Below, piece by piece: positions 56,024 to 64,000 of a stretch of DNA of 64,000 nucleotides. Source of the DNA: Ceratothoa steindachneri (lineage: Eukaryota; Arthropoda; Malacostraca; Isopoda; Cymothoidae); the NCBI GenBank assembly GCA_963969495.1, contig OZ018326.1:153450306-153514305 (forward strand), given 5' to 3'. Position 1 is the first letter of the stretch; each line of letters begins with the position of its first letter. Under the pieces are notes generated by a model. The model was not told the origin of the DNA. It saw only the letters and a program-made list of their open reading frames with translations, and searched no databases. The position numbers and the translations under genes were made by a program.

Positions 56024-56196
56024 AGCAGTTTTAAGGAGTTCTAAAAAAAGTTATATAGAGACGGTACGCCATATTTGGGGGGTACATTCCTGAGGGGAGC
56101 CCTGGGGGGCATTGCTTAGGGGAGCGAGCCATTCCTCGGAAATCGGCAAGGGAACACCTCCCACCTCGAGACGATTGACTCCTCAAAACTGCTCAA
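56021..56196. repeat. 176-bp inverted-repeat (MITE-like) unit
   Basis: Left arm TTGAGCAGTTTTAAGGAGT (56021-56039) is the reverse complement, with one mismatch, of the right arm (56178-56196). The interior is relatively GC-rich and non-coding. It lies between a (TC)n and an (AT)n tract. No convincing target duplication is visible. Confidence 0.55.
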
Positions 56197-56209
56197 TCGG
56201 TTCTGCCGC

Positions 56210-56368
<159 letters not shown>

Positions 56369-56379
56369 TCATGAAACCA

Positions 56380-56879
56380 CTGTATAGACAAACAGTTTAA
56401 TTTACGAGACTAGTTTCAGTATGTAAATATCATACCCTCTTCAGTCGTATACTGAGAATGCAATTGTTACATTGGTTTATAAATAGCCTACAGATCAGAA
56501 AAAAAAAACAGTAAAGAAACACAAAACGAGGGCAATAGGACATTAATCAGGGGGTGCGAGTTTAAGAACGTTGACTAAGCTGTTTACGATGAGGTTACGG
56601 GAATGGGGGATGCATTTCAATTGCCCATCTGGCAAATTAAAATTGAGAATTCCTCCTATTAATATAGATTCTACTATTTTTCTTTTACGGAAATATTTAC
56701 AATTGTATATGATTTGTGCCTTTGAATAGTCAATTTGGTGGTTGAAATTGTTAATATGATTAAAAATACTGGATGTGGTAGTGTCTCGTCTAACATCACG
56801 TTTGCGTTCATAAATTCGTTTTAAGGTTCTTCCGGTCTAGCCTGTGTAAAATGAGGGACAGTTTGTAGAGCCACGCGGG

Positions 56880-56881
<2 letters not shown>
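56380..56881 (-). pseudogene. Penelope-like element fragment 1: GIY-YIG endonuclease and 3' tail
   Basis: On the minus strand (stop TAA at 56545-56543) one frame reads CPSFYTG, a TAG stop, TGRTLKRIYERKRDVRRDTT, SSIFNHINNFNHQIDYSKAQ and KYFRKRKIVESILI. YxGxTGRxLxxRxxEHKRDV is the GIY-YIG endonuclease of Penelope-like elements, with the usual downstream H..H and E..I residues. One nonsense codon replaces the residue before TGR. The RT part is absent. The 3' tail contains the CTGAAGA-hairpin-GAAA motif at 56444-56413. The fragment is bordered by (AT)n on both sides. Confidence 0.88.

Positions 56882-56954
<73 letters not shown>
56882..56954. repeat. (AT)n microsatellite, left half of a tract split by mariner C
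   Basis: Alternating AT ending exactly at the left inverted repeat of mariner C. The tract resumes at 57896. Confidence 0.98.
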
Positions 56955-56957
<3 letters not shown>

Positions 56958-57894
56958 GGGAGGTCAATAAGTTTTGCGAATCGGTAGGGCAAAACAGAGG
57001 AAGGGGGATGGCTGTTTGTGGGGGTGTTAGGACAACTTATGACAAGTCAGGATCTGCAGCCGCACGCTCCTGCCTCGTCTATTTAAGAAGCAGTAGCTGA
57101 TCGCAGATCGTCAGTCACAATTTTTTCAACAATGGAGAAGGTTGAGCACCGCGCAGTGATCAAATTTTTGACCAAGGAAGGCAAGAATGCAAAAGATATC
57201 CATGAACGGATAGTGGGAGTGTACAGCGACACCGCCCCTTCCTATTCAACCATTGCTCGCTGGAATAGGGAGTTCCGCCATGGTCGTGAGTCCCTTGAAG
57301 ATGACCCCTGTCCATGACGCCTGTCAGACGTGACCAACGAGAACAATGTGGCCCGTCTGGAGAGGATGATCCTCGAAAATCGACGGGTGAAGGTCGAAGA
57401 AATCGAGCGAGAACTTGGAATATCACATGGAAGTGTTATCAACATCATCCACGACAATTTGGCCATGACCAAGGTCTCTGCCTTTTGGGTCCCTAGAAAC
57501 CTCATGAAACTTCACGCTCCATGATCGACTTCAACATCATCAAAGTCCACAGGGCCAGAGTTGCCCAAGCTGCCCTGCGCGAGTGCTGATTCGAGGAGCT
57601 TAACCATCCCCCCTACAGTCCAGATATGGCTCCTAGCGACTACTTTTTATTAAGCCAGTTCAAGGCTGCACTGCGTGGACGCCGGTTTGGGGACGATGAA
57701 GATGTCCAGCTCGCCGTCCATGAGTGGATTGAACAGCAGTCGGGAGATTTCTGGTTGTCGGGAATTCGAAGCCTCAGGGACAAGTGGCACAAGTGCATTG
57801 AAGTCGAGAGTAGTTATAATGAAAAATAATAAAACACTTTTCCTCATATCTCGTTTCCTTATATCCGAATTTCAAAACTTATTGACCGCCCCTC

Positions 57895-57895
<1 letters not shown>
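56954..57895 (+). mobile_element. Mariner element C, internally deleted, inserted inside an (AT)n tract
   Basis: Ends (T)GAGGGGAGGTCAATAAGTTTTG and CAAAACTTATTGACCGCCCCTCG are bounded by TA from the (AT)n repeat. It is 942 bp. The plus strand contains 5' untranslated sequence, the helix-turn-helix domain, a linker and then, after the same deletion junction as element B, the C-terminal part. Confidence 0.93.
57132..57829 (+). pseudogene. Mariner transposase, broken (element C)
   Basis: From ATG 57132: MEKVEHRAVIKFLTKEGKNA, then IHERIVGVYSDTAPSYSTIARW, a single TGA stop at 57315, then in the same frame NENNVARLERMILENRRVKV and EEIERELGISHGSVINIIHD (the second helix-turn-helix) to ..VPRNLMKLHAP and a stop at 57522. 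The C-terminal frame is 57626-57829. Both first catalytic Asp residues are deleted. The paired-type two-HTH DNA-binding domain is almost intact, so the element can be recognised but not self-mobilised. Confidence 0.9.

Positions 57896-57967
<72 letters not shown>
57896..57967. repeat. (AT)n microsatellite, right half of the split tract
   Basis: Alternating AT directly after the right mariner end. Its other side borders Penelope-like fragment 2. Confidence 0.98.
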
Positions 57968-57968
<1 letters not shown>

Positions 57969-58079
57969 CTAAGTAAAAGGCCATGTTTTATGCAATTCTA
58001 TTGAAGTCCACAGCTGTGGCAGCGTTATTAATTTTAACTTGTACTTTCTTAATATTTCTTCCAAATTTTTTAACGGGGT

Positions 58080-59950
58080 CTTAGAGGCGATAAAAAACAT
58101 CCGTGAATGACATTCTTTACTCCTAGAACTTTTTCGACCATCTTAGGTCATCTTCAGGAAATGAACAGAAATGGAATTATGAAATGAAATGAAAAGAGAG
58201 GTGGGAGACAAAGAACAGCTCTTCTGACCCTTCCCCAGCCTCCCTTGGCGCTCATGGAGCGGCCATAGTCACACTGTCTAGAGCTAAAGTAGGCTCCAAG
58301 CATTGTGAGTACAGTGGTTAGGAGTGAGAGGGAGAGGAAGAAGAAGGTTTTAGGATAGGACAACGAAGAAAATAGTAGGAGACAAAAGTGGACTTAGATA
58401 GTCATGGGAACTGCAGCTTAACGTGCAATCTGAACCACGCTGTGTCGCTTGTCTCTAGCTATAACTATAACAGTTTATCGTGACCCCTCTCCCACGTATC
58501 ACTGTGAGTCCCGTGTGCGAATATGATGCTAAAAAACGAATAGATGCAGAAGGCTGAAGGAGGTAAGAGGTTTGCAAAGAGATGCTAATTGCCTGTAGGT
58601 CAGGCTTATCTCTGTCTATTTTAGGTAGTATTGCTAGCGTGATAATGTTAGAAAGGAATATTGGTATTTATGAGGCGTTCAAACCGTTATTAGTAAATAT
58701 TCTTACTAAAAACGGCGGTCAACTCGGGGATGCCGAGATGTCGGGAGTATGGTTTCTGGCTGAAGTTGCATGTTAATTGCCGGTTTCTTCATTTAAATGA
58801 TGACAGCTTCGGCCATCCGCAATCTTCTGCGATTTTGGAGTCTCAGGATGATGGAGGTGTCCTGATTCAGTTTTTCACGGGTTAGGGCAGTACCATGAGA
58901 GTGGGCGTGTTTTTTAATTGCGCCATCTTGAAGGTGAGCTGTCATCGCCTTGACAGGGTTGTGGAGGTTACGCCGATGTACTTTAAATTGCGGCGTTCGC
59001 AGTCACCGATTTTGCACGAATAATCGTACATGAGGTTAGTCTCCTGGAGTTCGGTCGTTGGAGGGAGACAGCTGTTCTTCATAAGGCAACTACTTGTTTT
59101 CTTGGTCTTGTAGTATATAATTAGATTTATATCCGTATTAGGTTCGGTTGGGGTCACGTTACGATGGAGAATGGCTTTGCGAGCCTTTTCGTCTTCACGG
59201 TAGCCGGTGTTCATAATGGTATTGTAATAAAGGTCGATATTACTCTTCTTCGGAGTAGACCTGACGCCAAGGCCCGCCGCCAACTTCATTTTTTCTTTCA
59301 TGATGGCGTCGATGGATTCTTGTGGGTAGCCGTTATTAACGAGAACTTGGGAAACCCTCTTAAGTTCGTGATCGACAGTCGTCCACGAGGATGAATGAGA
59401 AATTGCCCTGTTAACTAAGGCATTGATGATTGATTTCTTGTAACGTTCAGGACACTCGGAAGAACCGTTTAAACAGAAGCCCTAGTTTGTGGCCTTAACA
59501 TATACTTGGGTCACAAATTTGGACTCCTGGGCACTTATGAGGATATTAAGGAAGGCAAGGGATCCTTCATCTTCCGTTTCGTGGGTGAAATTCAGACACG
59601 AGTTGTTCTTGAATGTTTCAACTAGGCCGTTCACTTGTTCAAGGTTCGTATTCAAAATTATGTCATCGATATAGCGCGCGTAGATGGGAAGCTTGGGTGC
59701 TATATTGCTCTTGAAAATCTTGTTCTCAACTGAGCCCATGTAAAAATTGGCAAAGAGGACACCAAGGGGTGACCCCATCGCGATGCCATCGATTTGCATG
59801 TACATTTTCCAAACGGGACCGTAGAAGGGGGCTTCTTTTGTGCATGCTTGGAGGGGCTGTCGCAATATGTCTTTAGGAATGGTGAGGGGTGCGGAGCCTT
59901 CAGTATGATAAATGGCACGAATCCAGAAGAAACGCTACAAGTCACAATAT
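58080..59950 (-). pseudogene. Penelope-like element fragment 2: RT C-terminal part plus GIY-YIG endonuclease
   Basis: The minus strand from about 59945 carries RT blocks (59865-59482): YMQIDGIAMGSPLGVLFANFYM and YARYIDDIILNTN with the catalytic DD. The endonuclease (about 59060-58740) follows with YDYSCKIGDCERRNLKYIGVT.., LSRR, then AHLQDGAIKKHAHSHGTALTR and RLRMAEAVII. The Cys pair before KYIGVT is typical of one group of endonuclease-bearing Penelope-like elements. The frame breaks between these parts and the RT fingers are missing. The tail has CTGAAGATGACC-loop-GGTCGAAA at 58157-58132. Confidence 0.88.
58132..58157 (-). ncRNA. Hammerhead-like core motif in Penelope-like tail (fragment 2)
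   Basis: CTGAAGA fits the CUGANGA core, followed by a GACC/GGTC hairpin and GAAA. Equivalent motifs sit at 56444-56413 (minus) and 60489-60514 (plus). Stems I and III are not convincingly formed, so self-cleavage is doubtful for this copy. Confidence 0.45.
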
Positions 59951-60535
59951 ATTATAAAACCGAAAAAAATAAGTAATCACCTCATTATCAACGACACAAG
60001 TACGAAACAAGAATTGAAAACTTCCAATGTAATTTATGAATTCACCTGTCCGCATGAAGATTGCAAGCTTTATAATTCAAATAAATACATTCGAATGACA
60101 ACCACATCCCTATCTCGTAGCCTCACCATGCATTTGCAAAACGGCGCCATCAAGAACTACTACATGCAACATGGAATTCAACTAACACGAGCAATTTTAG
60201 TACAAAACACCATTATCAAAAGGAGAAGTGACCGCCCACGCCTTCATATCGTGGAAGCGATCCTAATCCAAGAAGAAAAACCGAAGATTAATGCCCAATT
60301 GACCGCCACCCAACGAACCTTAAAACTCTTTACGGATTAACGGTCAATAATGACCGAAATCCCATTCCATGTACCTTTTCTAACTACTTCCTGTCAACCA
60401 AATTCCCCCTTCTTTTCATTATCTAAATTATCTTTAGTATATAAATGTAATGTCTTTAAATGTTTAACCAGTGTAAAATTAATTCGCTCCGAAGATGGTC
60501 AAACGTGACCGAAAGCTCAGCTAGTTAAAATAAAC
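59912..60535 (+). pseudogene. Penelope-like element fragment 3: GIY-YIG endonuclease, head-to-head with fragment 2
   Basis: The plus-strand frame 59912-60340 reads NVIYEFTCPHEDCKLYNSNK, YIRMTTTSLSRSLTMHLQNG, AIKNYYMQHGIQLTRAILVQ and RPRLHIVEAILIQ, the same domain as fragment 2 in opposite orientation. The G of the YIG motif is replaced by R, which should harm catalysis. The untranslated tail contains CCGAAGATGGTCA-loop-TGACCGAAA at 60489-60514. Confidence 0.85.
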
Positions 60536-60686
60536 CATGAATATCGGAACACTTATCTATAACCTTTCGCAAGACGAAAAAAGAATAATAAGGAAATTAG
60601 AAAAGCAAAGAAAGAAGCTAATCGAGGTTCAACTAGACCTGCTCTTTAATAAAACATGTATAAAAGAAAAACTCATACCTAAATAT

Positions 60687-60690
<4 letters not shown>

Positions 60691-60777
<87 letters not shown>
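60691..60777. repeat. (AT)n microsatellite, 87 bp
   Basis: Alternating AT about 155 bases past the tail of Penelope-like fragment 3. Confidence 0.99.
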
Positions 60778-60779
<2 letters not shown>

Positions 60780-61243
60780 TTGATGTGGGTTCTTGCTGTT
60801 GAAGAGTGAGATAAATTCCTGCTGTACCTCTTGTGACAGTAACTACCCTCCATTTTTTCTCTTCATTTGCTCAAAATGCTTATCTGTTATAATAAATCGA
60901 CTTATCCTCTTCTCTGCACAGGACAAGGAATTAAATATTTGCGACAACACTTTAGTAACGATACTGAATATGACCTTTTTATAAATTATTTAACAATATC
61001 TTTCTGCCGATTCCACCATTTTTTTAATCTTATTTTCCAACCAAGGCAAATAATGATTGGCGTGTTAATGGGGGTTGTGCTGAGGCCTAATTAGAAATAT
61101 GGTGAAAATTGGTATTAATGTGTGCTATCAAATAGTGTATCTCAAAAGAGTTAAGTTCTATTTTTTTATATTCCAGAACCAAGAGGGGGATTTAAAATCC
61201 ACGAATAATTGATATGCTAGAATTAGTAATGTGACGATACGCG
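60778..61243. other. AT-rich stretch, nothing recognised
   Basis: A pyrimidine-rich TATCCTCTTCTCTGCACAG at about 60902-60920 looks like a splice acceptor, but no supported exon follows. Confidence 0.3.
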
Positions 61244-61570
61244 ATGATTTCTCTATATCTAAACACTTCCGACGAATGTTTATTGATGTGTTCTAAAGGT
61301 CGATTAAGAAACTCTCTTTTGTTGTCCTGTGTTGGCATCTCAAAGGAAAATATTTGGTCTTGTATTAGTCACGCAATGCATGAGGGATCTATTTCAAATG
61401 TTTTCCTTGTAAACTATAAGTTTCGGTTATTACTTAAGAATAGTGGTGCTAGAAAGTTGAGTGCCAGAGAGTGGCGTCGTCTTATTGGACGAAGGGAACA
61501 TAATATTGCCACAAACACTCGGCTTCTGATGAGGAAATCGGATGTGAAGACGAGTGTGGAAAGTATTATA
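61244..61570 (+). CDS. Hypothetical ORF cut by mariner D
   Basis: The plus-strand frame starts MISLYLNTSDECLLMCSKGR and runs to the TA where mariner D begins (61571); its last reported residues lie in the mariner end. Across the empty site the frame would continue for about ten codons after 62982 and stop. A basic region (SAREWRRLIGRREH) is visible. No family was recognised, and it may be incidental or decayed repeat coding. Confidence 0.25.
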
Positions 61571-61779
61571 TGGTTGGCCAGGAAGTCCAGATTCGTTTAG
61601 GAAGTGGAAAGAAAACAACAAAATTGTATGGAGCAACACCAACATTTATTCATAAAATTAAAGTCCATCATCCTCTACTATCTTCTTCCAGCGATCAACC
61701 AGTATCCGAATCTGTCCCAGATACCAATCAGTTGGCTTTGAATGAAAAAAAAATGTAAACAAGCTTCCTTCACCCTTGA

Positions 61780-62690
61780 AAAGTGTTGAATCTCTGTTCG
61801 CGGAGAAAGTGTGTCATTGAGCGGAATATCCCATAATCACTAGGAGCAGCATCGGGACTGAATGGTAGATGTGGAAGAATCTCAACACTGTCCATCTGTT
61901 TAAACTTCTCCATAGTTAACCTGAAAGTGTGTGGCCTCACATTGTCTTGCTGAGTAAGGCTAACCTAACCTGACCTCGATTGATCTAAGCAGCGTACTCC
62001 TTCTTTAGTTTGTAGTACACGCAGTCTAGCTGCTGGCAATACAGTTTAGCGTTGTTGACGCAACCATGTGGAACAAGCTCGAAATGCAGTACTCCTTGGA
62101 AATTCCACCAGACTGAGATCATGCCCTTCTTGTCAAACCGATTCCGTTGTGGAACGGATGCCCGTTGCTTACCTTGCGGAACCCATTTCCTCTCCCGATC
62201 GTGATTAACCAAGTAAAGTACACCTACTTCTCATCTGATGTGATAATTCGCCTCCAGAATCGGTTGTCCATGGGGTTATTGAGAAGTTGGCTGCAAATCT
62301 CTACTCTACCTGTGGCTTGTGCTTCGGTGAGGTCATATGGATCCAATCGGGGTTTTAGTGAACAAAATCCATTTGATGCAATCGGTTAATCAAAGTCTGA
62401 GGGGATGACACTCCAACAACTTTCGCAAGATCACAGCTACTTGCAAAAGGTTCAACGTTTCAATGCCTGCCATTAAAGCCTCGCCTTCAAATGTTGATGT
62501 TTGGTCGGAACGTGGATGATCGTCAAGAGTAAGTTGATATCCACGGAGTTGAAACGTTTGTACCATCTGGAGACCTTCGCCTGACTGACTGTGCCTTCTC
62601 TTTCAGTATCGCAAATTTCCTCCACAACAACTTTTGTGGAAAGTTTTTCCTCGTAACAGTAGCGAATCAAAACTCTAATTCTACTTTTTT
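61780..62690 (-). pseudogene. Mariner transposase of element D, decayed
   Basis: Minus-strand frames: helix-turn-helix IRYCYEEKLSTKVVVEEICD and KVSRWYKRFNSV (62670-62473); catalytic middle KWVPQGKQRASVP, MISVWWNFQGVLHFELVPHG, AKLYCQQLD (62212-61985); then, after an insertion and frame change, QQDNVRPHTFRLTMEKFKQ and FSPDAAPSDYGIF (about 61960-61830), with the second and third catalytic Asp. Stops and frame changes make it inactive. Confidence 0.85.
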
Positions 62691-62777
62691 TCCAAGCTCA
62701 TTTCTGTTAGTTGAGGCGGACACAAAGAGAAATAAACTGCGCAGAAGCAACAAACAACAGCAGCATACGGAGGCTGG

Positions 62778-62909
62778 TAGTCGAATGAGTAAGGTTAACC
62801 TAAACTAATGTATTCGAATGGGTAAGGCTAACCTAACTTAATGTAGTCCAATGAGTAAGGCTAACCAAACCTAATGTACTTCAATGAGTAAGGTTAACCT
62901 AACCTAATG
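62778..62909. repeat. Tandem repeat, four copies of 33 bp containing CCTAACCTAA-like core
   Basis: Units of exactly 33 bases (62778, 62811, 62844, 62877) each contain GAGTAAGG(T/C)TAACC(T/A)AA. The block lies between the transposase start and the right inverted repeat of mariner D. A related single copy is at about 61950-61972 inside the coding region. Confidence 0.93.
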
Positions 62910-62981
62910 TTGGTGCTGCTCCATAAAATTTTGTTGTTTTCTTTCCGCTTCCCAAGTGAGTTAGGACTTTCTGGCCAACAA

Positions 62982-64000
62982 TATATTTTATAATTGTAGC
63001 GTTTTATGTATGAAATGAATGAAATCATAAGTCATTTCCAAATGTCCGATGAATTGCATTGATTTTTCAATTATAAATTGGTCAATTGAGATTTGGCTAA
63101 AACTTCATAATCGATAATAGTGAAAGGAGGAATGGTTCAGTTGGTAGAATGGCATGATGGGATTAGATGGTAGTGTTGATGTAATAGGTTGCATGGATTG
63201 CGTGTTGCAATCATTGGTCGGTGCCCAGGAGAGAGCATCACTAGGTTATCTATTCAGGCTATGTAACGAATATCATTAATATATTGACTAATACACATTC
63301 AAAACCAATCTCAATAGTGAATGGAGCAAAATGGGCTATACACATATAATGACTAATAACAAAGTTTCTAGGATGATAGCAAAAATAATGGAAAATATCA
63401 ATGCAATATAAAATTATAATAGAATGTTAGCCATGGAATGCAATTGATGGCATGAAGAAAATAGTAGCCGACGAGGGTATAAAAAATGATAACCAGCGAG
63501 GGCAAAAACAATAATAAAAAGGTATAAAATAATGTAACAATAATTTTTATAGACATACAGTACATGTAAATTGATTCTTTAAAATACGTCAAAGTTTCTT
63601 AAACATATCACCGTATCTTTTTTGTATGACAAAACAATGGCTTTTAATATAAAAAAGTTAAAACGATGAGCAAGGATTGTAAGACTAATTCCAGTGTAAA
63701 TTTTAATAAGATTATTAAAATGTATTTTGTTGTGTTTGCTCTTAAGTTTCATCGAAGTGTCCTTTTCGGTTGTATACGAGAAATTTGTATGTTGATGCTA
63801 TATGTGTTAGATTACGCGGTGTTTTCCCTCTTTTCTTGCTTAATGATATAATGTGAGGACAAAGGGAGGGCAATTTTATAAAAATGAAGCGAGGTTGAGG
63901 CGTTTTAATATAGATTTTCCAATTGAAAATCGGCCATTGAGATTTGGCCAAAATTTCATAATCGATAGTAGTGAAAGAAAAAGGCTCGAAATTTCTCTTT
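62982..64000. repeat. Terminal stretch with a direct repeat pair (63064-63130 and 63915-63982)
   Basis: TTGAGATTTGG(C)CAAAA..TTCATAATCGATA(A/G)TAGTGAAAG occurs at both positions in the same orientation, about 850 bases apart, preceded by similar TTTTCAATT.. sequence. The right copy is close to the window end. They could be copies of one dispersed repeat or termini of one element. A weak A-box-like GGTTCAGTTGG lies at 63135. No coding gene was recognised. Confidence 0.5.

Larger units (their letters stand above)
61571..62981 (-). mobile_element. Mariner element D, near full length, different lineage, TA-flanked
   Basis: Long imperfect inverted repeats (about 75 bases, containing GTTGGCCAG(A/G)AAGTCC and GGAAAGAAAACAACAAAATT) lie just inside TA at 61569 and 62982. 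At 1411 bp it has mariner-like length. The ends and coding sequence differ from elements A-C. It is interrupted near 61950 by a short segment related to the 33-bp repeats at 62778-62909. Confidence 0.88.

Noticed and set aside
58132..58157. Confident active hammerhead ribozyme
   Set aside because: The core and stem II fit, but stem I and stem III pairing is poor in all three copies, so only a hammerhead-like remnant is claimed.
60902..61094. Host exon after a strong splice-acceptor-like sequence
   Set aside because: No frame after the acceptor shows a domain or a plausible donor, so the site alone is not enough.
62778..62909. Interstitial telomere sequence
   Set aside because: Only two CCTAA steps occur per 33-base unit, and the unit is confined to mariner D, so it is not a true (TTAGG)n tract.

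Overview
The window is nuclear DNA from an animal with a large, repeat-rich, AT-rich genome. It is most likely an arthropod, and the repeat suite suggests a decapod crustacean. That identification is an inference from the mix of CR1 families, RNase H-bearing LINEs, GIY-YIG Penelope-like elements, mariners and very long (AT)n tracts, and from long introns; no species-level marker was recognised. There are no bacterial operons, rRNA genes or CRISPR arrays.

Host gene. The only clear host protein gene is a peroxisomal ABC half-transporter of the ABCD1/ABCD2 (ALD) type on the minus strand. Five coding exons (32293-31543, 31364-31192, 31085-30914, 20537-20431, 3639-3471) have matching phases and GT-AG borders and encode 457 residues: the whole transmembrane half up to the linker before the nucleotide-binding domain. 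The remaining exons lie beyond the left edge. Introns 3 (10.4 kb) and 4 (16.8 kb) are packed with dead mobile elements: an internally deleted mariner, L2-like, RTE-like, CR1-like and RNase H-bearing LINE remnants, a Tc1-like relic, a tRNA-headed SINE candidate and a five-copy 122-bp tandem array.

LTR element. From 33213 to 42181, just upstream of the gene, lies a structurally complete Ty3/gypsy-type retrotransposon. It has two 873-bp LTRs differing at about five positions, a 4-bp target duplication, a tRNA-Lys-type primer site and a polypurine tract. Its ORFs are intact: gag with five CCHC knuckles, pol, and an extra third ORF. It is the most unusual object in the window. Pol carries two retropepsin-like domains, one before RT and one between RNase H and integrase, with an OTU-protease-like segment (nucleophile position Ser) before the second. 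Gag and pol are linked by a G GGA AAC heptamer directly at the gag stop codon followed by a hairpin, a typical -1 frameshift signal. ORF3 contains three exact 22-residue repeats beginning V(P/A)DFSGF.

Right part. From 42.2 to 48.6 kb there are nested fragments: a BED-finger ORF split by a mariner, a 300-bp tandem duplication and two CR1 subfamilies with different 3' terminal repeats. From 48.6 to about 54.2 kb is a nearly complete Jockey-like LINE (ORF1 with zinc knuckles; ORF2 with endonuclease, RT and RNase H) whose three frame breaks all fall in C/G homopolymers. From 55.3 to 60.8 kb long (AT)n tracts border three Penelope-like fragments, each ending in a hammerhead-like CYGAAGA-hairpin-GAAA motif, and a mariner sits inside one (AT)n tract. 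A near full-length but decayed mariner of another lineage occupies 61571-62981. The last kilobase holds only dispersed repeats.
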